From: Candidatus Accumulibacter regalis
Lineage (GTDB): Bacteria; Pseudomonadota; Gammaproteobacteria; Burkholderiales; Rhodocyclaceae
Direction: 5' to 3'
DNA length: 42,247 nucleotides
NCBI GenBank assembly: GCA_000585075.1
Contig: JEMY01000011.1
Coordinates: 378-42,624, forward strand
Positions 1 to 8,040 of the stretch are shown here, one piece after another. Position 1 is the first letter of the stretch. Each line of letters starts with the position of its first letter. The position numbers and the translations under genes were made by a program. The notes below the pieces were generated by a model. The model made no database searches. It saw only the letters and a list, made by a program, of their open reading frames with translations, and was not told where the DNA came from.

Positions 1-370
1 CACGTACCGTGCCAACGACGGCCAGGCCGACTCGAATCAGGCGCTGGTTACGCTGACGATCCAGCCCGTGAATGACGCCCCCGTCGCCACCGACGATGCC
101 TACACGCAGGACGAAGACACGCCACTCAGCATTCCGGCATCGGGCGTCCTCGGCAACGACAGTGACATCGACAGCGCCACGCTGACGGCAGTCCTCATTG
201 ATGGACCGCAACACGGCACGCTGGAGCTTGCCGCTGACGGTGGTTTCCTCTACACCCCGGACGCCGACTACTTTGGCTCGGACAGTTTCACGTATCGCGC
301 CAATGACGGCCAGGCCGACTCGAATCAGGCGCTGGTCATGCTGACGATCCAGGCGGTAAACGACGCTCCC
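1..370 (+). repeat. Two tandem VCBS/cadherin-like repeat ends, period 288 bp
   Basis: Positions 1-82 and 289-370 are nearly identical. Both encode TYRANDGQADSNQALV followed by NDAP, which gives a 96-residue repeat. The high nucleotide identity points to recent duplication or gene conversion. More copies probably lie to the left of the window. Confidence 0.9.
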
Positions 371-2698
371 AGACTTGATCCCATAGCTAACCGGACAGTC
401 GAGGAAGGCAGCCTGCTCAGCATTACGGTGAGTGCCTTCGATGTCGAGAGCGACGCGCTGAGCTTCAGCCTGGATAGCGCTCCAGCGGGCGCCACCATCG
501 ATGCTGGCAGTGGTTTGCTAACGTGGACGCCAGCCGATGGTCCGGCTGGCGCGCAAATCATTGTTCGGGCAACCGACGCAGCTGGCGCCTTCACCACTGC
601 CATGTTGAATGTATCGATCGTCAATGTCGCGCCCACGGTCTTGCTTAGTGGTCCAGGTAGCGTGGGCCAAGCGCAGATCTACACCCTCAACTTGTCTGCT
701 AGTGATCCAGGAGAGGACAGCATCAGCGGCTGGAGCATTGCCTGGGGCGACGGGAGCATTGAGGACGTGCCTGGCAACCAGTCTACCGTGACTCATTCGT
801 ACGCGGCCAGTGGTCCGACCACCGTCTTCGCCATGGCGACAGACGAGGACGGCAGCTACAGGAGCAACACCCTTCAGGTCGAGGTCAACGCAGCGGAGAC
901 GTTCATAGTCACTTCGTTCGTTCCAACACCGACCGGCTTCGAGGTGATGTTCAACCGTGCCGTCGACTCCTCGGTGCTCAATCTCTACGATGCCGAAGCG
1001 GTCTATCTTGGCGCTCCCGACCTTACCCTCGTCGGACTTGCCAGCGGTTTTGTCACGGGTTCGCTGGTTCCTGACGCCAACGGCCAGCGGCTGACGTTCA
1101 TCCGCAGCGGCGGCATACTTCTTCCGGATGACTACGTGCTACGCCTCGAGAGCGGTGCGAATGCCTTCAAGGACCTGGCTGGCAGAACTCTCGACGGTAA
1201 CCGCGACGGCCTTGCCGGCGACGCATTTGAAGCCACATTCGCCGGCGGCGGCGCCGGGCGGGCCCTTAGTCTGCCCGACTTCATGCGCGGACCAGGCCAG
1301 TCTGTAGACCTAACCGCTTGCTCACAGGGCGGCTTCCTACCGCTCTACCTGTCCGACGGATCGGGAGTCACTAGTGTCGAATTCACCCTCACGTATGACC
1401 CGACAGCACTTGTTGTCCAGGGCGTGTCGGCGGGCGCCGACCTGCCCGCGAACGCCACTATTGAGGACCTGTCCGCGGCAAACGGCGTCCTCAAGGTCCG
1501 CATCACCAGTCCCATCACCCTAGCCGCCGGGAAAGTGCAGTTGCTCAACATCGCGGCTTGGGTGCCGGCGACGGCTGTGTACGGCGTCAAGGAAGTGCTC
1601 GATCTCGATGCAGTCATAGTCGACGGTGCTGCGGCGGTTGGTGACGACGCACTGCACCTGGTCGGCTACATCGGAGACGCCAGTGGGAATGGTGCGTACA
1701 GCACGCTCGACGGACAACAGATCCAGCGCGTTATCGTCAACCTCGACTCCGGTTTCGCTGCGTATCCGAATGTCGACCCGCTGATCGTGGCCGATATCAA
1801 CGGCAGTGGCATGCTTACCTCGATCGACGTCAGCCGGCTGATGCAGGAAGTGAGCTATCTGAACGGAGCGACTACCGTAGACCGCTTGGAAATTCCCCCA
1901 ATCCCGACGGGGATCGGTCCCCTCAGCTTTTCCGGTCCCGATCCGCGCGTGGATATACCTATCAACGCCACCGCTGGCCAAGGCGAGCTCGTCAGCGTTC
2001 CGGTCCGGATTGACACTGCCGCAGGCCTTGAATCGGTACAGCTTCGGATTGGCTACGACGCCAGCCGTTTCGACCTGATAGCCGTCCGCCGAGGCACAAT
2101 CACTGGCGACTTTGGCTGGTTCATCAGTGGCAACGCCCCGGGTTGGATTAGCGTCGACATGGCCCGGCTCAGCGCCCTGCAGGACGGCAGTGGGTCGCTG
2201 CTGGATATAGATCTGCGTACCAGGGTCGACGCAGCTCCCGGCGTCACAGCTATCGATCTGCAATATGCGCTCCTGAATGATGGGCGCCTCAGCTTGAACG
2301 TCGCACCTCTACTTGGAACGGACGAAACCGACGGTCGAATCACCATTGTCGGCGCGGCTGCTGCTGCCGTACTCATCGCTGCACCGGTCGCCCAAACACT
2401 ATCACAGACTCAACTGCTGCAGACGCAACAGCCGATCTTCGACCTTCTTGGTCAGCAACTCGCGCCTGTTTCGAACGCCGGGACGCCACCATCGCCGATC
2501 ATCGACTTCTCGACCCGCTTCTCGCTGCCGACAACTGCTAGCCGAGCGCTCGCCGTTGATAGCAAGAGTAAGCCGTGGCTGAACGACTATCTTGGCAACG
2601 TTGGTCAAGCACGTAAGGCGTTGCCAAATGCGGGTTTGAAAATAACGATACCCGTGTCGCCGGAGGTGAGTGCTTTGAGAAGCGCGATGCGTGTTTAA
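2..2698 (+). CDS. Large modular surface protein with cadherin-like/VCBS repeats, PKD, two cohesin-like domains and a dockerin (5' partial)
   Basis: The reading frame is open from the left edge, so the N-terminus is missing; 898 residues remain. Order seen: the end of one VCBS/cadherin-like repeat and one complete copy (DEDTPLSI, GVLGNDSD, NDAP; to about residue 125), an Ig-like segment, a PKD-like domain (WGDGS, about 205-295), an SbsA-like Ig domain (about 300-410), a cohesin-like domain (about 440-545), a type I dockerin-like pair of Ca-binding loops (GDASGNGAYSTLDGQQ near 558, DINGSGMLTSIDVSRLM near 598), a second cohesin-like domain (about 655-780) and a low-complexity tail. Such proteins are extracellular adhesins or matrix components. 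There is no C-terminal transmembrane anchor or obvious PEP-CTERM motif, so the export route is unclear. Cohesin and dockerin in one chain could allow self-assembly, which is inference. Confidence 0.85.
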   Translation, partial: TYRANDGQADSNQALVTLTIQPVNDAPVATDDAYTQDEDTPLSIPASGVLGNDSDIDSATLTAVLIDGPQHGTLELAADGGFLYTPDADYFGSDSFTYRANDGQADSNQALVMLTIQAVNDAPRLDPIANRTVEEGSLLSITVSAFDVESDALSFSLDSAPAGATIDAGSGLLTWTPADGPAGAQIIVRATDAAGAFTTAMLNVSIVNVAPTVLLSGPGSVGQAQIYTLNLSASDPGEDSISGWSIAWGDGSIEDVPGNQSTVTHSYAASGPTTVFAMATDEDGSYRSNTLQVEVNAAETFIVTSFVPTPTGFEVMFNRAVDSSVLNLYDAEAVYLGAPDLTLVGLASGFVTGSLVPDANGQRLTFIRSGGILLPDDYVLRLESGANAFKDLAGRTLDGNRDGLAGDAFEATFAGGGAGRALSLPDFMRGPGQSVDLTACSQGGFLPLYLSDGSGVTSVEFTLTYDPTALVVQGVSAGADLPANATIEDLSAANGVLKVRITSPITLAAGKVQLLNIAAWVPATAVYGVKEVLDLDAVIVDGAAAVGDDALHLVGYIGDASGNGAYSTLDGQQIQRVIVNLDSGFAAYPNVDPLIVADINGSGMLTSIDVSRLMQEVSYLNGATTVDRLEIPPIPTGIGPLSFSGPDPRVDIPINATAGQGELVSVPVRIDTAAGLESVQLRIGYDASRFDLIAVRRGTITGDFGWFISGNAPGWISVDMARLSALQDGSGSLLDIDLRTRVDAAPGVTAIDLQYALLNDGRLSLNVAPLLGTDETDGRITIVGAAAAAVLIAAPVAQTLSQTQLLQTQQPIFDLLGQQLAPVSNAGTPPSPIIDFSTRFSLPTTASRALAVDSKSKPWLNDYLGNVGQARKALPNAGLKITIPVSPEVSALRSAMRV

Positions 2699-3057
2699 AA
2701 AAATTTAATCGACGGCCTAGTGTTACGAAAGGAGGAACACAATATGGGGATGGCTGGTTGAGCACTTGTGCAAAACGGTCTTGATCGTAGAAAGGAAGAA
2801 GCATAGAGTAATGCGGTTTGAGCAGTGGTAGGAGGTGAAACCGTCTAACGTGATATGCAAGCTTGGCAGTGATACAAGCAGGCTTGGGAAACCTAGTGCT
2901 TTCTTGCTCTTTTATTTCAATGGTTCCCGAGGCCCGGTAGTTAAACCATGCGAAAAGAGTCTCAGCGTATGGGTATGGCTAGTTGGAGTGCTCTAGGGAA
3001 CATGCTTTACCCGAAAGGGCAGAGGAATTTGTTTTGTTCGATGGGAAGGGAGGCTTC
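2699..3057 (+). other. 359-bp intergenic region with a tiny leader-like frame
   Basis: The gap lies between the modular protein and the PEP-CTERM gene. A strong ribosome-binding-like AAAGGAGG at about 2728-2735 precedes a five-codon frame (2744-2761, MGMAG then stop). A closely similar stretch, ATGGGTATGGCTAGTTGG, recurs at 2969-2986. I see no hairpin followed by a T-run and no longer gene. A TTG-initiated extension of the next gene to 2983 is possible but lacks support. Confidence 0.4.
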
Positions 3058-3615
3058 ATGAAAACAGATGCTATCATCCGCACATTGTGGTTGTTCGCCT
3101 TCGTATCGGCCGCGATTCCTGCCGATGCCACGCCGTTTTCAGTAGTGACCACGCCGACCAGCGCCGAGCAGGGAAAGCCCATTCATATTTCCTTGTTTGA
3201 TAGCAGCGTGGCCAGTCTCGAAGCGGCGGACTTCTGGCTTGTTTTCGACTCCAACGTGTTCAGTGACTTCAGTGCGGCAACTGGCTCAGCGACAACAGGC
3301 TTTTCTTTGGTTGCAGGGACTCCTGTCGCGGCAGGCGGTAGTCTGGTTGAGGTGGCCGTTAGTCTCGCAACCTTTGGCGCCCCAGTTGACGGCCTTGCGG
3401 GCTCGCTAGTGGACGTCAGTTTCCTGATAAAGCCAAATGCAGCACTCGGCGATTCCGAGCTTTACTTTGAGGCCAAGCCGTTTTCTGATTACGCAATCCC
3501 GAGCACATCGGGATGGGTGACCGTGATGGCTGCACAGGTTCCCGAGCCAGTCTCGGCAATGCTCCTAGGGATTGGAATGTTGGCTTTGGCCACTGTTTTT
3601 CGTCGTCGGTCATGA
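3058..3615 (+). CDS. PEP-CTERM sorting-domain protein with cohesin-like domain
   Basis: The product has 185 residues. An N-terminal signal peptide (IRTLWLFAFVSAAIPADA) is followed by a cohesin-like beta domain (about 25-155; PTSAEQGKPIHISL, FWLVFDSNVF) and a classic PEP-CTERM tail: VPEP, a hydrophobic helix (SAMLLGIGMLALATVF) and RRRS. PEP-CTERM proteins are cleaved and sorted by exosortase and are typical of exopolysaccharide-producing Gram-negative bacteria. The ATG at 3058 is preferred because GGGAGG lies just upstream; an in-frame TTG at 2983 has no such site and would place the signal peptide internally. Its cohesin-like domain could bind the dockerin of the preceding protein, which is inference from proximity. 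Confidence 0.88.
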   Translation: MKTDAIIRTLWLFAFVSAAIPADATPFSVVTTPTSAEQGKPIHISLFDSSVASLEAADFWLVFDSNVFSDFSAATGSATTGFSLVAGTPVAAGGSLVEVAVSLATFGAPVDGLAGSLVDVSFLIKPNAALGDSELYFEAKPFSDYAIPSTSGWVTVMAAQVPEPVSAMLLGIGMLALATVFRRRS

Positions 3616-3770
3616 GCTTGTCGCCAGGTAACGGGGCTCATGGCGTCGCTAGCAATCGGCGGTAGGGGGAGGAGCAGGACGATGGATTCCATGCGGGCAG
3701 CGAGTTGCTTAAGATAAATTCGCGGCAAAAACGACTCGAGTCTGTCGAGGTGCTGACGGTTATTTTGGCT

Positions 3771-3789
3771 GAGCCGGGGCTCTTTTTTT
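3771..3789 (+). terminator. Possible short intrinsic terminator
   Basis: GAGCCGGGGCTC (3771-3782) can fold into a very short stem and is followed directly by a run of seven T. It would end the PEP-CTERM transcript about 20 bp before the SapC-family start. The stem is short, so this is tentative. Confidence 0.35.
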
Positions 3790-3808
3790 GCAAGTAGAGG
3801 GGGTGTTA

Positions 3809-4582
3809 ATGAATAAGCAGGTCCTGATTTATGAAACTGCTGTGCCGCTCACTCGTGAACGGCACGGTCAGTGGTCTGTTGAGGTAGGGGACGATTATGG
3901 GTTCAGTAGCGAGGTGAATTCGGTTCCCATCATGACAGTCGAGTTCTCCCGTGCTGCCGGGGAATACCCGATAGTGCTTGCGGGAGCGGACGGCAGCGTG
4001 ATGCCGGTAGTCGTTCTTGGCATGCGGGGGAATGAAAATCTCTACGTCGACAAGCAGGGCAACTGGCAGGCTAAATACATTCCGGCGTTCATCCGCCGTT
4101 ACCCTTTCGTCTTTGCTAGCAGTGAGGACGGCAGTACGCTAACGCTGTGCATTGATGAAGCCTTTGCCGGGTTCAACCAGGAGGGGCGTGGCGAGAAATT
4201 GTTCGATGATCAGGGTAAGCCCACGACTTATGTGCAGAAGGTCCTCAGTTTCTTGCAGGGGTATCAAACGGAGTTCCAGCGTACCCAGGCTTTTGGTAAG
4301 CAGCTCCAGGACTTGAATCTACTCGAAGCTATGCAGGCTGAGGTGACTACGGAATCAGGCCAGTTTCTTTCCCTGACAGGATTCAGCGGGATCAGCCGGA
4401 GCAAGTTGAAGGGGTTATCGGCTGACGCGCTCTTCAACATGGCGAAGAACGACGAGCTGGAACTGGCGCACCTTCAGCTTTACTCGCTCCAAAATTTCGA
4501 CGTCATGCAAGAACGCCTCTCCAACTCATCTACCGGCACCGCTCTACTCAAGAAGAATGGCAAAGGGCACGGCGACGAGTAA
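3809..4582 (+). CDS. SapC-family protein
   Basis: The 257-residue product matches the SapC family as I know it: an N-terminal VPIMTVEFSRAAGEYPIVL segment, a central YIPAFIRRYPFVFA motif, CIDEAFAGFN, then a helical region with QKVLSFLQGYQTEFQRT. SapC-type proteins were named from S-layer-associated clusters; their biochemical role is poorly known. The ATG at 3809 is preferred over an in-frame upstream TTG at 3788 because AGAGGGGG sits about 6 bp before it. No signal peptide is evident. It neighbours two surface-protein genes, which fits a cell-envelope role. Confidence 0.8.
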   Translation: MNKQVLIYETAVPLTRERHGQWSVEVGDDYGFSSEVNSVPIMTVEFSRAAGEYPIVLAGADGSVMPVVVLGMRGNENLYVDKQGNWQAKYIPAFIRRYPFVFASSEDGSTLTLCIDEAFAGFNQEGRGEKLFDDQGKPTTYVQKVLSFLQGYQTEFQRTQAFGKQLQDLNLLEAMQAEVTTESGQFLSLTGFSGISRSKLKGLSADALFNMAKNDELELAHLQLYSLQNFDVMQERLSNSSTGTALLKKNGKGHGDE

Positions 4583-4640
4583 CGAGTGGGTTCCTTCGCA
4601 GCAGGCCCACTACCACGCCACTGGCCAATCCGGTGGTGCG

Positions 4641-4673
4641 GTATCACGAGTGCCCGGGAGGTTCTCGTGATAC
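4641..4673. other. Perfect 10-bp inverted repeat (hairpin)
   Basis: GTATCACGAG at 4641-4650 is the exact reverse complement of CTCGTGATAC at 4664-4673, with a 13-base loop. There is no T-run, so it is either a Rho-independent-like stem lacking a tail, an operator, or a recombination-related site. It lies between the SapC-family gene and the conjugation operon, near where the element boundary might fall. The rest of 4583-4838 shows no gene. Confidence 0.6.
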
Positions 4674-4838
4674 TGCGCTGACGGGCGACGGCTGAGCTCC
4701 GTTTGCGATCTTAGCCTGCCTCTCGAACCGCTCGCCGTGCTCTGCGGAAAATGGCAGCCTTCACGGGGCCGTCAGCCGCAGCGTGTTTCGCGCCGGATTG
4801 ACTTTCCTGCAAGCGCAAGCACCGCCCCTCCGCTAACC

Positions 4839-4865
4839 GAAATGCGCCCTTAACGGTCACATTTC
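4839..4865 (+). promoter_or_regulatory. Conjugation-operon palindrome, copy 1
   Basis: GAAATGCG, an 11-bp spacer, then CACATTTC form an inverted repeat with 7 of 8 positions matching. The same architecture occurs upstream of the signal-peptidase/traI unit (38289-38315) and of traW (41275-41301). The right edge lies 40 bp before the preferred start at 4905 of the lytic transglycosylase. The constant distance to three tra starts supports a transcription-factor site; the factor is unknown. Confidence 0.7.
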
Positions 4866-4904
4866 AGCGACGCAGGAACCGTCTGGCTTCCTACCATGGC
4901 AGCC

Positions 4905-5324
4905 ATGACTCGCGCCTTCCTGACCATCTTTCTGCTGCCCTCCGCCTTTTCCGCGCAGGCCGCCTGCTTCGAAGAAGCCGGTCGCCGCTACGGCATTCCG
5001 CCCTCCCTGCTGAAAGCCATCTCGGCCGTCGAGTCCAACTCCAACCCCGCCGCACGCCATCGCAACCGTGATGGCTCGGAGGACCTGGGGCACATGCAAA
5101 TCAACAGCCGCTGGCTGCGCAAGCTGGGGTCGTATGGCATCGGCCGCGATCAGCTTTTTGATCCCTGCACCAGTACGTACATCGGCGCCTGGATTCTCGC
5201 GCAGAACATCCGGCGCTTCGGCTATGGCTGGGAAGCCGTAGGGGCCTACAACGCCGTCTCGCCCGACAAGCGCGCGGCCTATGCCCGCAAGGTCGCCTCG
5301 CGGGTCAAGCCATGGCGCTCCTGA
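4905..5324 (+). CDS. Conjugation-associated lytic transglycosylase (VirB1-like)
   Basis: The 139-residue product has a signal peptide (AFLTIFLLPSAFSAQA) and an SLT/goose-lysozyme-like domain. The catalytic Glu is E43 in ISAVESNSNP, followed by the family motifs GHMQIN and GAYNAV. Such enzymes cut peptidoglycan locally so that the type IV secretion channel can be built across the periplasm. It is the first gene of the left conjugation operon and its stop overlaps the next start. An ATG at 4896 is equally in frame; 4905 gives a cleaner signal peptide and matches the palindrome-to-start distance of the other two tra units. Confidence 0.88.
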   Translation: MTRAFLTIFLLPSAFSAQAACFEEAGRRYGIPPSLLKAISAVESNSNPAARHRNRDGSEDLGHMQINSRWLRKLGSYGIGRDQLFDPCTSTYIGAWILAQNIRRFGYGWEAVGAYNAVSPDKRAAYARKVASRVKPWRS

Positions 5325-6001
5325 ACCGTGTCGCCATTCTGCTTTTCACGACCTCGCTGCTGGTCGGGTGTGGGAGCCTGCCTCCAGCGCTTCCTCAAGC
5401 GATTCCCGAAGCAAGTCCCAAACCCATGGCGGGCGTCAGGATCGCCTGGATCGAACGCCAGTTTAAAACCTGCAGCGGCACCGCCTGCCCGATGCCCACA
5501 CGCAAGACGCTGGCCATCGTCGAACTGCCCATGGCCACAGACGAGCCAGCGCCTGCCGTTTCTGGTGTCCATCAGACCCCCCCACCGGTTGCCTCTGATT
5601 CTCCAGTCGCCACCGCTGCCGAGCCGGCAACCGCCTCCATCCATTTCGAGTACGGCCAGGAGACTCCCACCGCCGATGGACAACGGGAGCTGGAGCGCCT
5701 GGCTGCCATTGCAGTGAAGTACCAGCGCATCGAACTCGTCGGCCGAACCGACGACATCGGTGGCAAAGCCTACAACGACCGGCTCGCCAGACGGCGTGCC
5801 GAGTCCGTCCGCTCATGGCTCCTCGACAGAGGCGTCCAGGCAGAGATCTTGGTTCGTGCCGAGGGCCTGTGCTGCTACCTCGATCCGGCACCCACCGAAG
5901 CGGCGCGCCGGAGCAACCGCCGCGTCGAGGTGCGTCTCGCTGGCCCGCGCGACGGGCTCAGTGACAACAACCGCAGCAACAACCGCAAAGGAGCGAAGTG
6001 A
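5312..6001 (+). CDS. OmpA-family outer-membrane lipoprotein of the conjugation operon
   Basis: The 229-residue product begins with a lipoprotein signal and lipobox (LLVGC, Cys20). A Pro/Ala-rich linker follows, then a C-terminal OmpA-like peptidoglycan-binding domain (about 105-215). That domain shows IHFEYGQETPTADGQRELE, LVGRTDDIGGKAYNDRLARRRA and RRSNRRVEVRLAG. It probably anchors the transfer apparatus or outer membrane to peptidoglycan. The start overlaps the end of the transglycosylase gene by 13 bp, so the two are likely translationally coupled. It is not one of the standard F tra genes but fits the operon by position and export. Confidence 0.85.
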   Translation: MALLNRVAILLFTTSLLVGCGSLPPALPQAIPEASPKPMAGVRIAWIERQFKTCSGTACPMPTRKTLAIVELPMATDEPAPAVSGVHQTPPPVASDSPVATAAEPATASIHFEYGQETPTADGQRELERLAAIAVKYQRIELVGRTDDIGGKAYNDRLARRRAESVRSWLLDRGVQAEILVRAEGLCCYLDPAPTEAARRSNRRVEVRLAGPRDGLSDNNRSNNRKGAK

Positions 6002-6002
6002 C

Positions 6003-6197
6003 GTGAAATTACCGCATACCCACAGCTTCATCCGCGACGTGGTCATTACCGGCGGCTTCATTGCCATCGGCATCCTCGCCCCGGGTTCGCCGATCGAAGG
6101 CGGGTTCGACGCCCATCTGGGCGGCATCGCCGTCGGCCTCGGCCTCGGATGGCTCATCAAGTCTTGTGTTGATCTCAAAGGGAATCGTCATGAATAG
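6003..6197 (+). CDS. Small membrane protein of the conjugation operon, unknown
   Basis: The GTG at 6003 follows the previous stop by one base and is preceded by AAAGGAG at about 5987-5993. The 64-residue product starts MKLPHTHSFIRD and has two hydrophobic stretches (VVITGGFIAIGILA and IAVGLGLGWLIKS). No family is recognised. It overlaps the pilin-like gene by 8 bp. Tight coupling on both sides and the good ribosome-binding site argue that it is real despite its size. It may be a pilin chaperone or assembly factor, but that is only a guess from location. Confidence 0.65.
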   Translation: MKLPHTHSFIRDVVITGGFIAIGILAPGSPIEGGFDAHLGGIAVGLGLGWLIKSCVDLKGNRHE

Positions 6198-6483
6198 CCG
6201 TCGTAGCTGGATCAAGGGCGCCCTGGCGCTCGTCTTGCTGACCGCCGCCACCGGTGCGCTGGCGGGAAACACCGGCACCGAGTTCCAAAGTCTCTATAAC
6301 TGGCTGACCGGCATGGTCCAGGGCTACTTCGGCAAGGCGGCGGCCATCGCCGCGATCGGCCTGGGCGCGCTCTTCTCGCTGGCGCGGCTCAACCCGATGC
6401 CGATTCTTTCCGGGGTCGCATTCGCGGTGTTCCTGCAATACGCACCGACGATCTCGACCGGCATCCTCACCGCCACGATCTGA
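6190..6483 (+). CDS. traA: Pilin-like protein (TraA/VirB2 type)
   Basis: The 97-residue product has a long signal sequence ending in GALA and two hydrophobic helices (AAAIAAIGLGALFSLA and ILSGVAFAVFLQYA). This is the size and topology of F-type conjugative pilins. It sits directly before traL, as traA does in F-like systems. The symbol is assigned on topology and position, since pilin sequences diverge quickly. The ATG at 6190 overlaps the end of the preceding small gene. The mature subunit would be about 70 residues and would be the main component of the mating pilus. Confidence 0.7.
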   Translation: MNSRRSWIKGALALVLLTAATGALAGNTGTEFQSLYNWLTGMVQGYFGKAAAIAAIGLGALFSLARLNPMPILSGVAFAVFLQYAPTISTGILTATI

Positions 6484-6497
6484 ATCCGGAGAGCGCC

Positions 6498-6788
6498 GTG
6501 GACGAAATCGGTTACATCCCCAAGTCACTCGAAGCCCAGGAACGTTTCCTGTGGTGGGACTTCGATCAGGCCATCCTCTTCCTGCTGATCATGGGGACGG
6601 GCGTGATCTCGGGGGCCATGCTGGCCGGGATGGTCTGCGGCGCGCTCCTCGCCTGGCAGTACGGTCGGATCAAGACCGGCAAGCACCCCAAGTTCGCCTT
6701 GCACGCGCTGTACTGGTGGCTGCCGAGCGGGATCGTCGTCCGCCTGCGCGCGACCCCGCCATCGCATCTGCGCTTCTTTCTCGGCTGA
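6498..6788 (+). CDS. traL: Conjugal transfer protein TraL
   Basis: The 96-residue product shows the TraL pattern: an N-terminal YIPKSLEAQERFLWWDFDQAI segment, a hydrophobic hairpin, and a C-terminal HALYWWLPS motif. TraL (VirB3-like) is an inner-membrane protein needed for pilus assembly. The GTG start at 6498 lies 14 bp after the pilin-gene stop with GGAGAG just upstream. The order traA-traL-traE-traK-traB is that of F-type transfer operons. Confidence 0.9.
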   Translation: MDEIGYIPKSLEAQERFLWWDFDQAILFLLIMGTGVISGAMLAGMVCGALLAWQYGRIKTGKHPKFALHALYWWLPSGIVVRLRATPPSHLRFFLG

Positions 6789-6791
6789 GCC

Positions 6792-7382
6792 ATGCGCCTT
6801 CGAACCTTCACCTCCGAGCGGGACAATCATCGCGCTGAAATCACCTTCATGCGCTTTGCCGTCGGCGGACTCGTCCTGGCTTTGCTGGCCAATGCGGGCG
6901 CCTTGCTCGGCGTCGCCGGCTCGGAAAGAACCGTGCTGGTACCGCCGGAAGTTCACAAAAGCTTCTGGGTCAGCGGCGAGAAGGTTTCCGGGGATTACCT
7001 GCAGGAGATGGCGTACTGGTACGCGGGGCTGGCGCTCAACATCACGCCGCACGTCGCCGAGTACCAGAAGGATCTCTTCCTCAAATACGCCGCCCCCAGC
7101 GAATACGGCCGTCTCCAGGCCGAGTTCGGAGCGCGTAGCGATTTCATCCGCAAGAACAACGCCTCGACCCAGTTTTCTGCGCAATCGGTGATGCCCGACG
7201 AGACCGCCATGAAAGTGGCCCTCGCCGGGGTCCTGATGACCTGGGTCGGGGACAAGAAAGCTTCCGAGAAGCAGACCACCTACCTGGTCGGCTTCCGTTA
7301 CCGCAATGGGAGACTGCATGTATCCGAATTCAGGGAAACCAGCGATCGGGACCCGTTTGGCGTTGACGCTGCTGCTCGCTAG
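6792..7382 (+). CDS. traE: Conjugal transfer protein TraE
   Basis: The 196-residue product has one N-terminal transmembrane helix (FMRFAVGGLVLALLANAGALLGV) and a periplasmic domain with ERTVLVPPEVHKSFWVSG, then SGDYLQEMAYWYAGLALNITP. These features are characteristic of TraE (VirB5/VirB8-like), an inner-membrane assembly component. It starts 3 bp after traL and its end overlaps traK by about 65 bp in another frame. That overlap suggests strong translational coupling. Confidence 0.92.
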   Translation: MRLRTFTSERDNHRAEITFMRFAVGGLVLALLANAGALLGVAGSERTVLVPPEVHKSFWVSGEKVSGDYLQEMAYWYAGLALNITPHVAEYQKDLFLKYAAPSEYGRLQAEFGARSDFIRKNNASTQFSAQSVMPDETAMKVALAGVLMTWVGDKKASEKQTTYLVGFRYRNGRLHVSEFRETSDRDPFGVDAAAR

Positions 7383-8040
7383 CGTCACCTCGCCGATCTT
7401 CGCCGGGCAGCTCCTCGAGGGTCGCGCGGACGATGCGCTGATCGCCACGGTCTCGCGCAACGAACCGAACCTGATCCGCGTCGATGGCGGAAAGATTCGC
7501 CGTATCCACGGCGTCGAAGGCGAGTTCGTCGTCAGGGCCGACCGGGAAACCGGCGCCGCCTACCTCAAACCGACGACCGAAGAGCCGCAGTTCAGCGTCT
7601 TCGTCGCCGACGATGCCGGTCGCCACTGGAAACTGTTGCTTCACACCGCCGACATCCCCGCAGAAACGCTGGTCATTCGCGATCGCACTCAGGCACGCAG
7701 CGAGGGCAAAGCCATTCTGGCCGATGACTCGCGCCTCGGCGCGATCCGCCGTGTGCTTCTCGCGCTGGCGCGCGATGCCGAACCCGAAGACATGACCGCC
7801 CGAAACACGCTGGAGATCGTCCCCCTCTGGAACGAAGCCCGCCTGATCCTGGTAAGGACGCTGGACGGCGCCTTGTTCGGAGAGAAGTACCAGCTGATCA
7901 ACGTCTCGTCGTCGCGAATGGTGCTCGACGAGCGTGAGCTCTATCGACCGGGGGTGCTGGCGGTGATGGTCGCCTCGCTCGAACTCGAACCGGGTGAAAG
8001 CACGGACGTCCTGGTCGTCCTGGAGGGACGTGATGGCTGA
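7318..8040 (+). CDS. traK: Conjugal transfer protein TraK
   Basis: The product of about 240 residues has a signal peptide (LALTLLLASVTSPIFA) and a beta-rich periplasmic domain with the TraK features FVVRADRETGAAYLKP and FSVFVADDAGRHWKLLL, plus a C-terminal STDVLVVLEG. TraK (VirB9-like) is part of the outer-membrane core complex with TraB and TraV. The ATG at 7318 has GGGAG upstream; an ATG at 7306 is also possible. The stop overlaps the traB start by 8 bp. Confidence 0.9.
   Translation: MYPNSGKPAIGTRLALTLLLASVTSPIFAGQLLEGRADDALIATVSRNEPNLIRVDGGKIRRIHGVEGEFVVRADRETGAAYLKPTTEEPQFSVFVADDAGRHWKLLLHTADIPAETLVIRDRTQARSEGKAILADDSRLGAIRRVLLALARDAEPEDMTARNTLEIVPLWNEARLILVRTLDGALFGEKYQLINVSSSRMVLDERELYRPGVLAVMVASLELEPGESTDVLVVLEGRDG

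Noticed and set aside
2840-2960. Sigma-54 promoter before the PEP-CTERM gene
   Set aside because: TGGCA near 2875 is followed by a GC at the wrong spacing (11 instead of 10), so the -24/-12 pattern is not met.
6525-7460. Long minus-strand frame (311 codons) antisense to traL and traE
   Set aside because: It is a high-GC shadow; the opposite strand encodes recognisable TraL and TraE with proper spacing.
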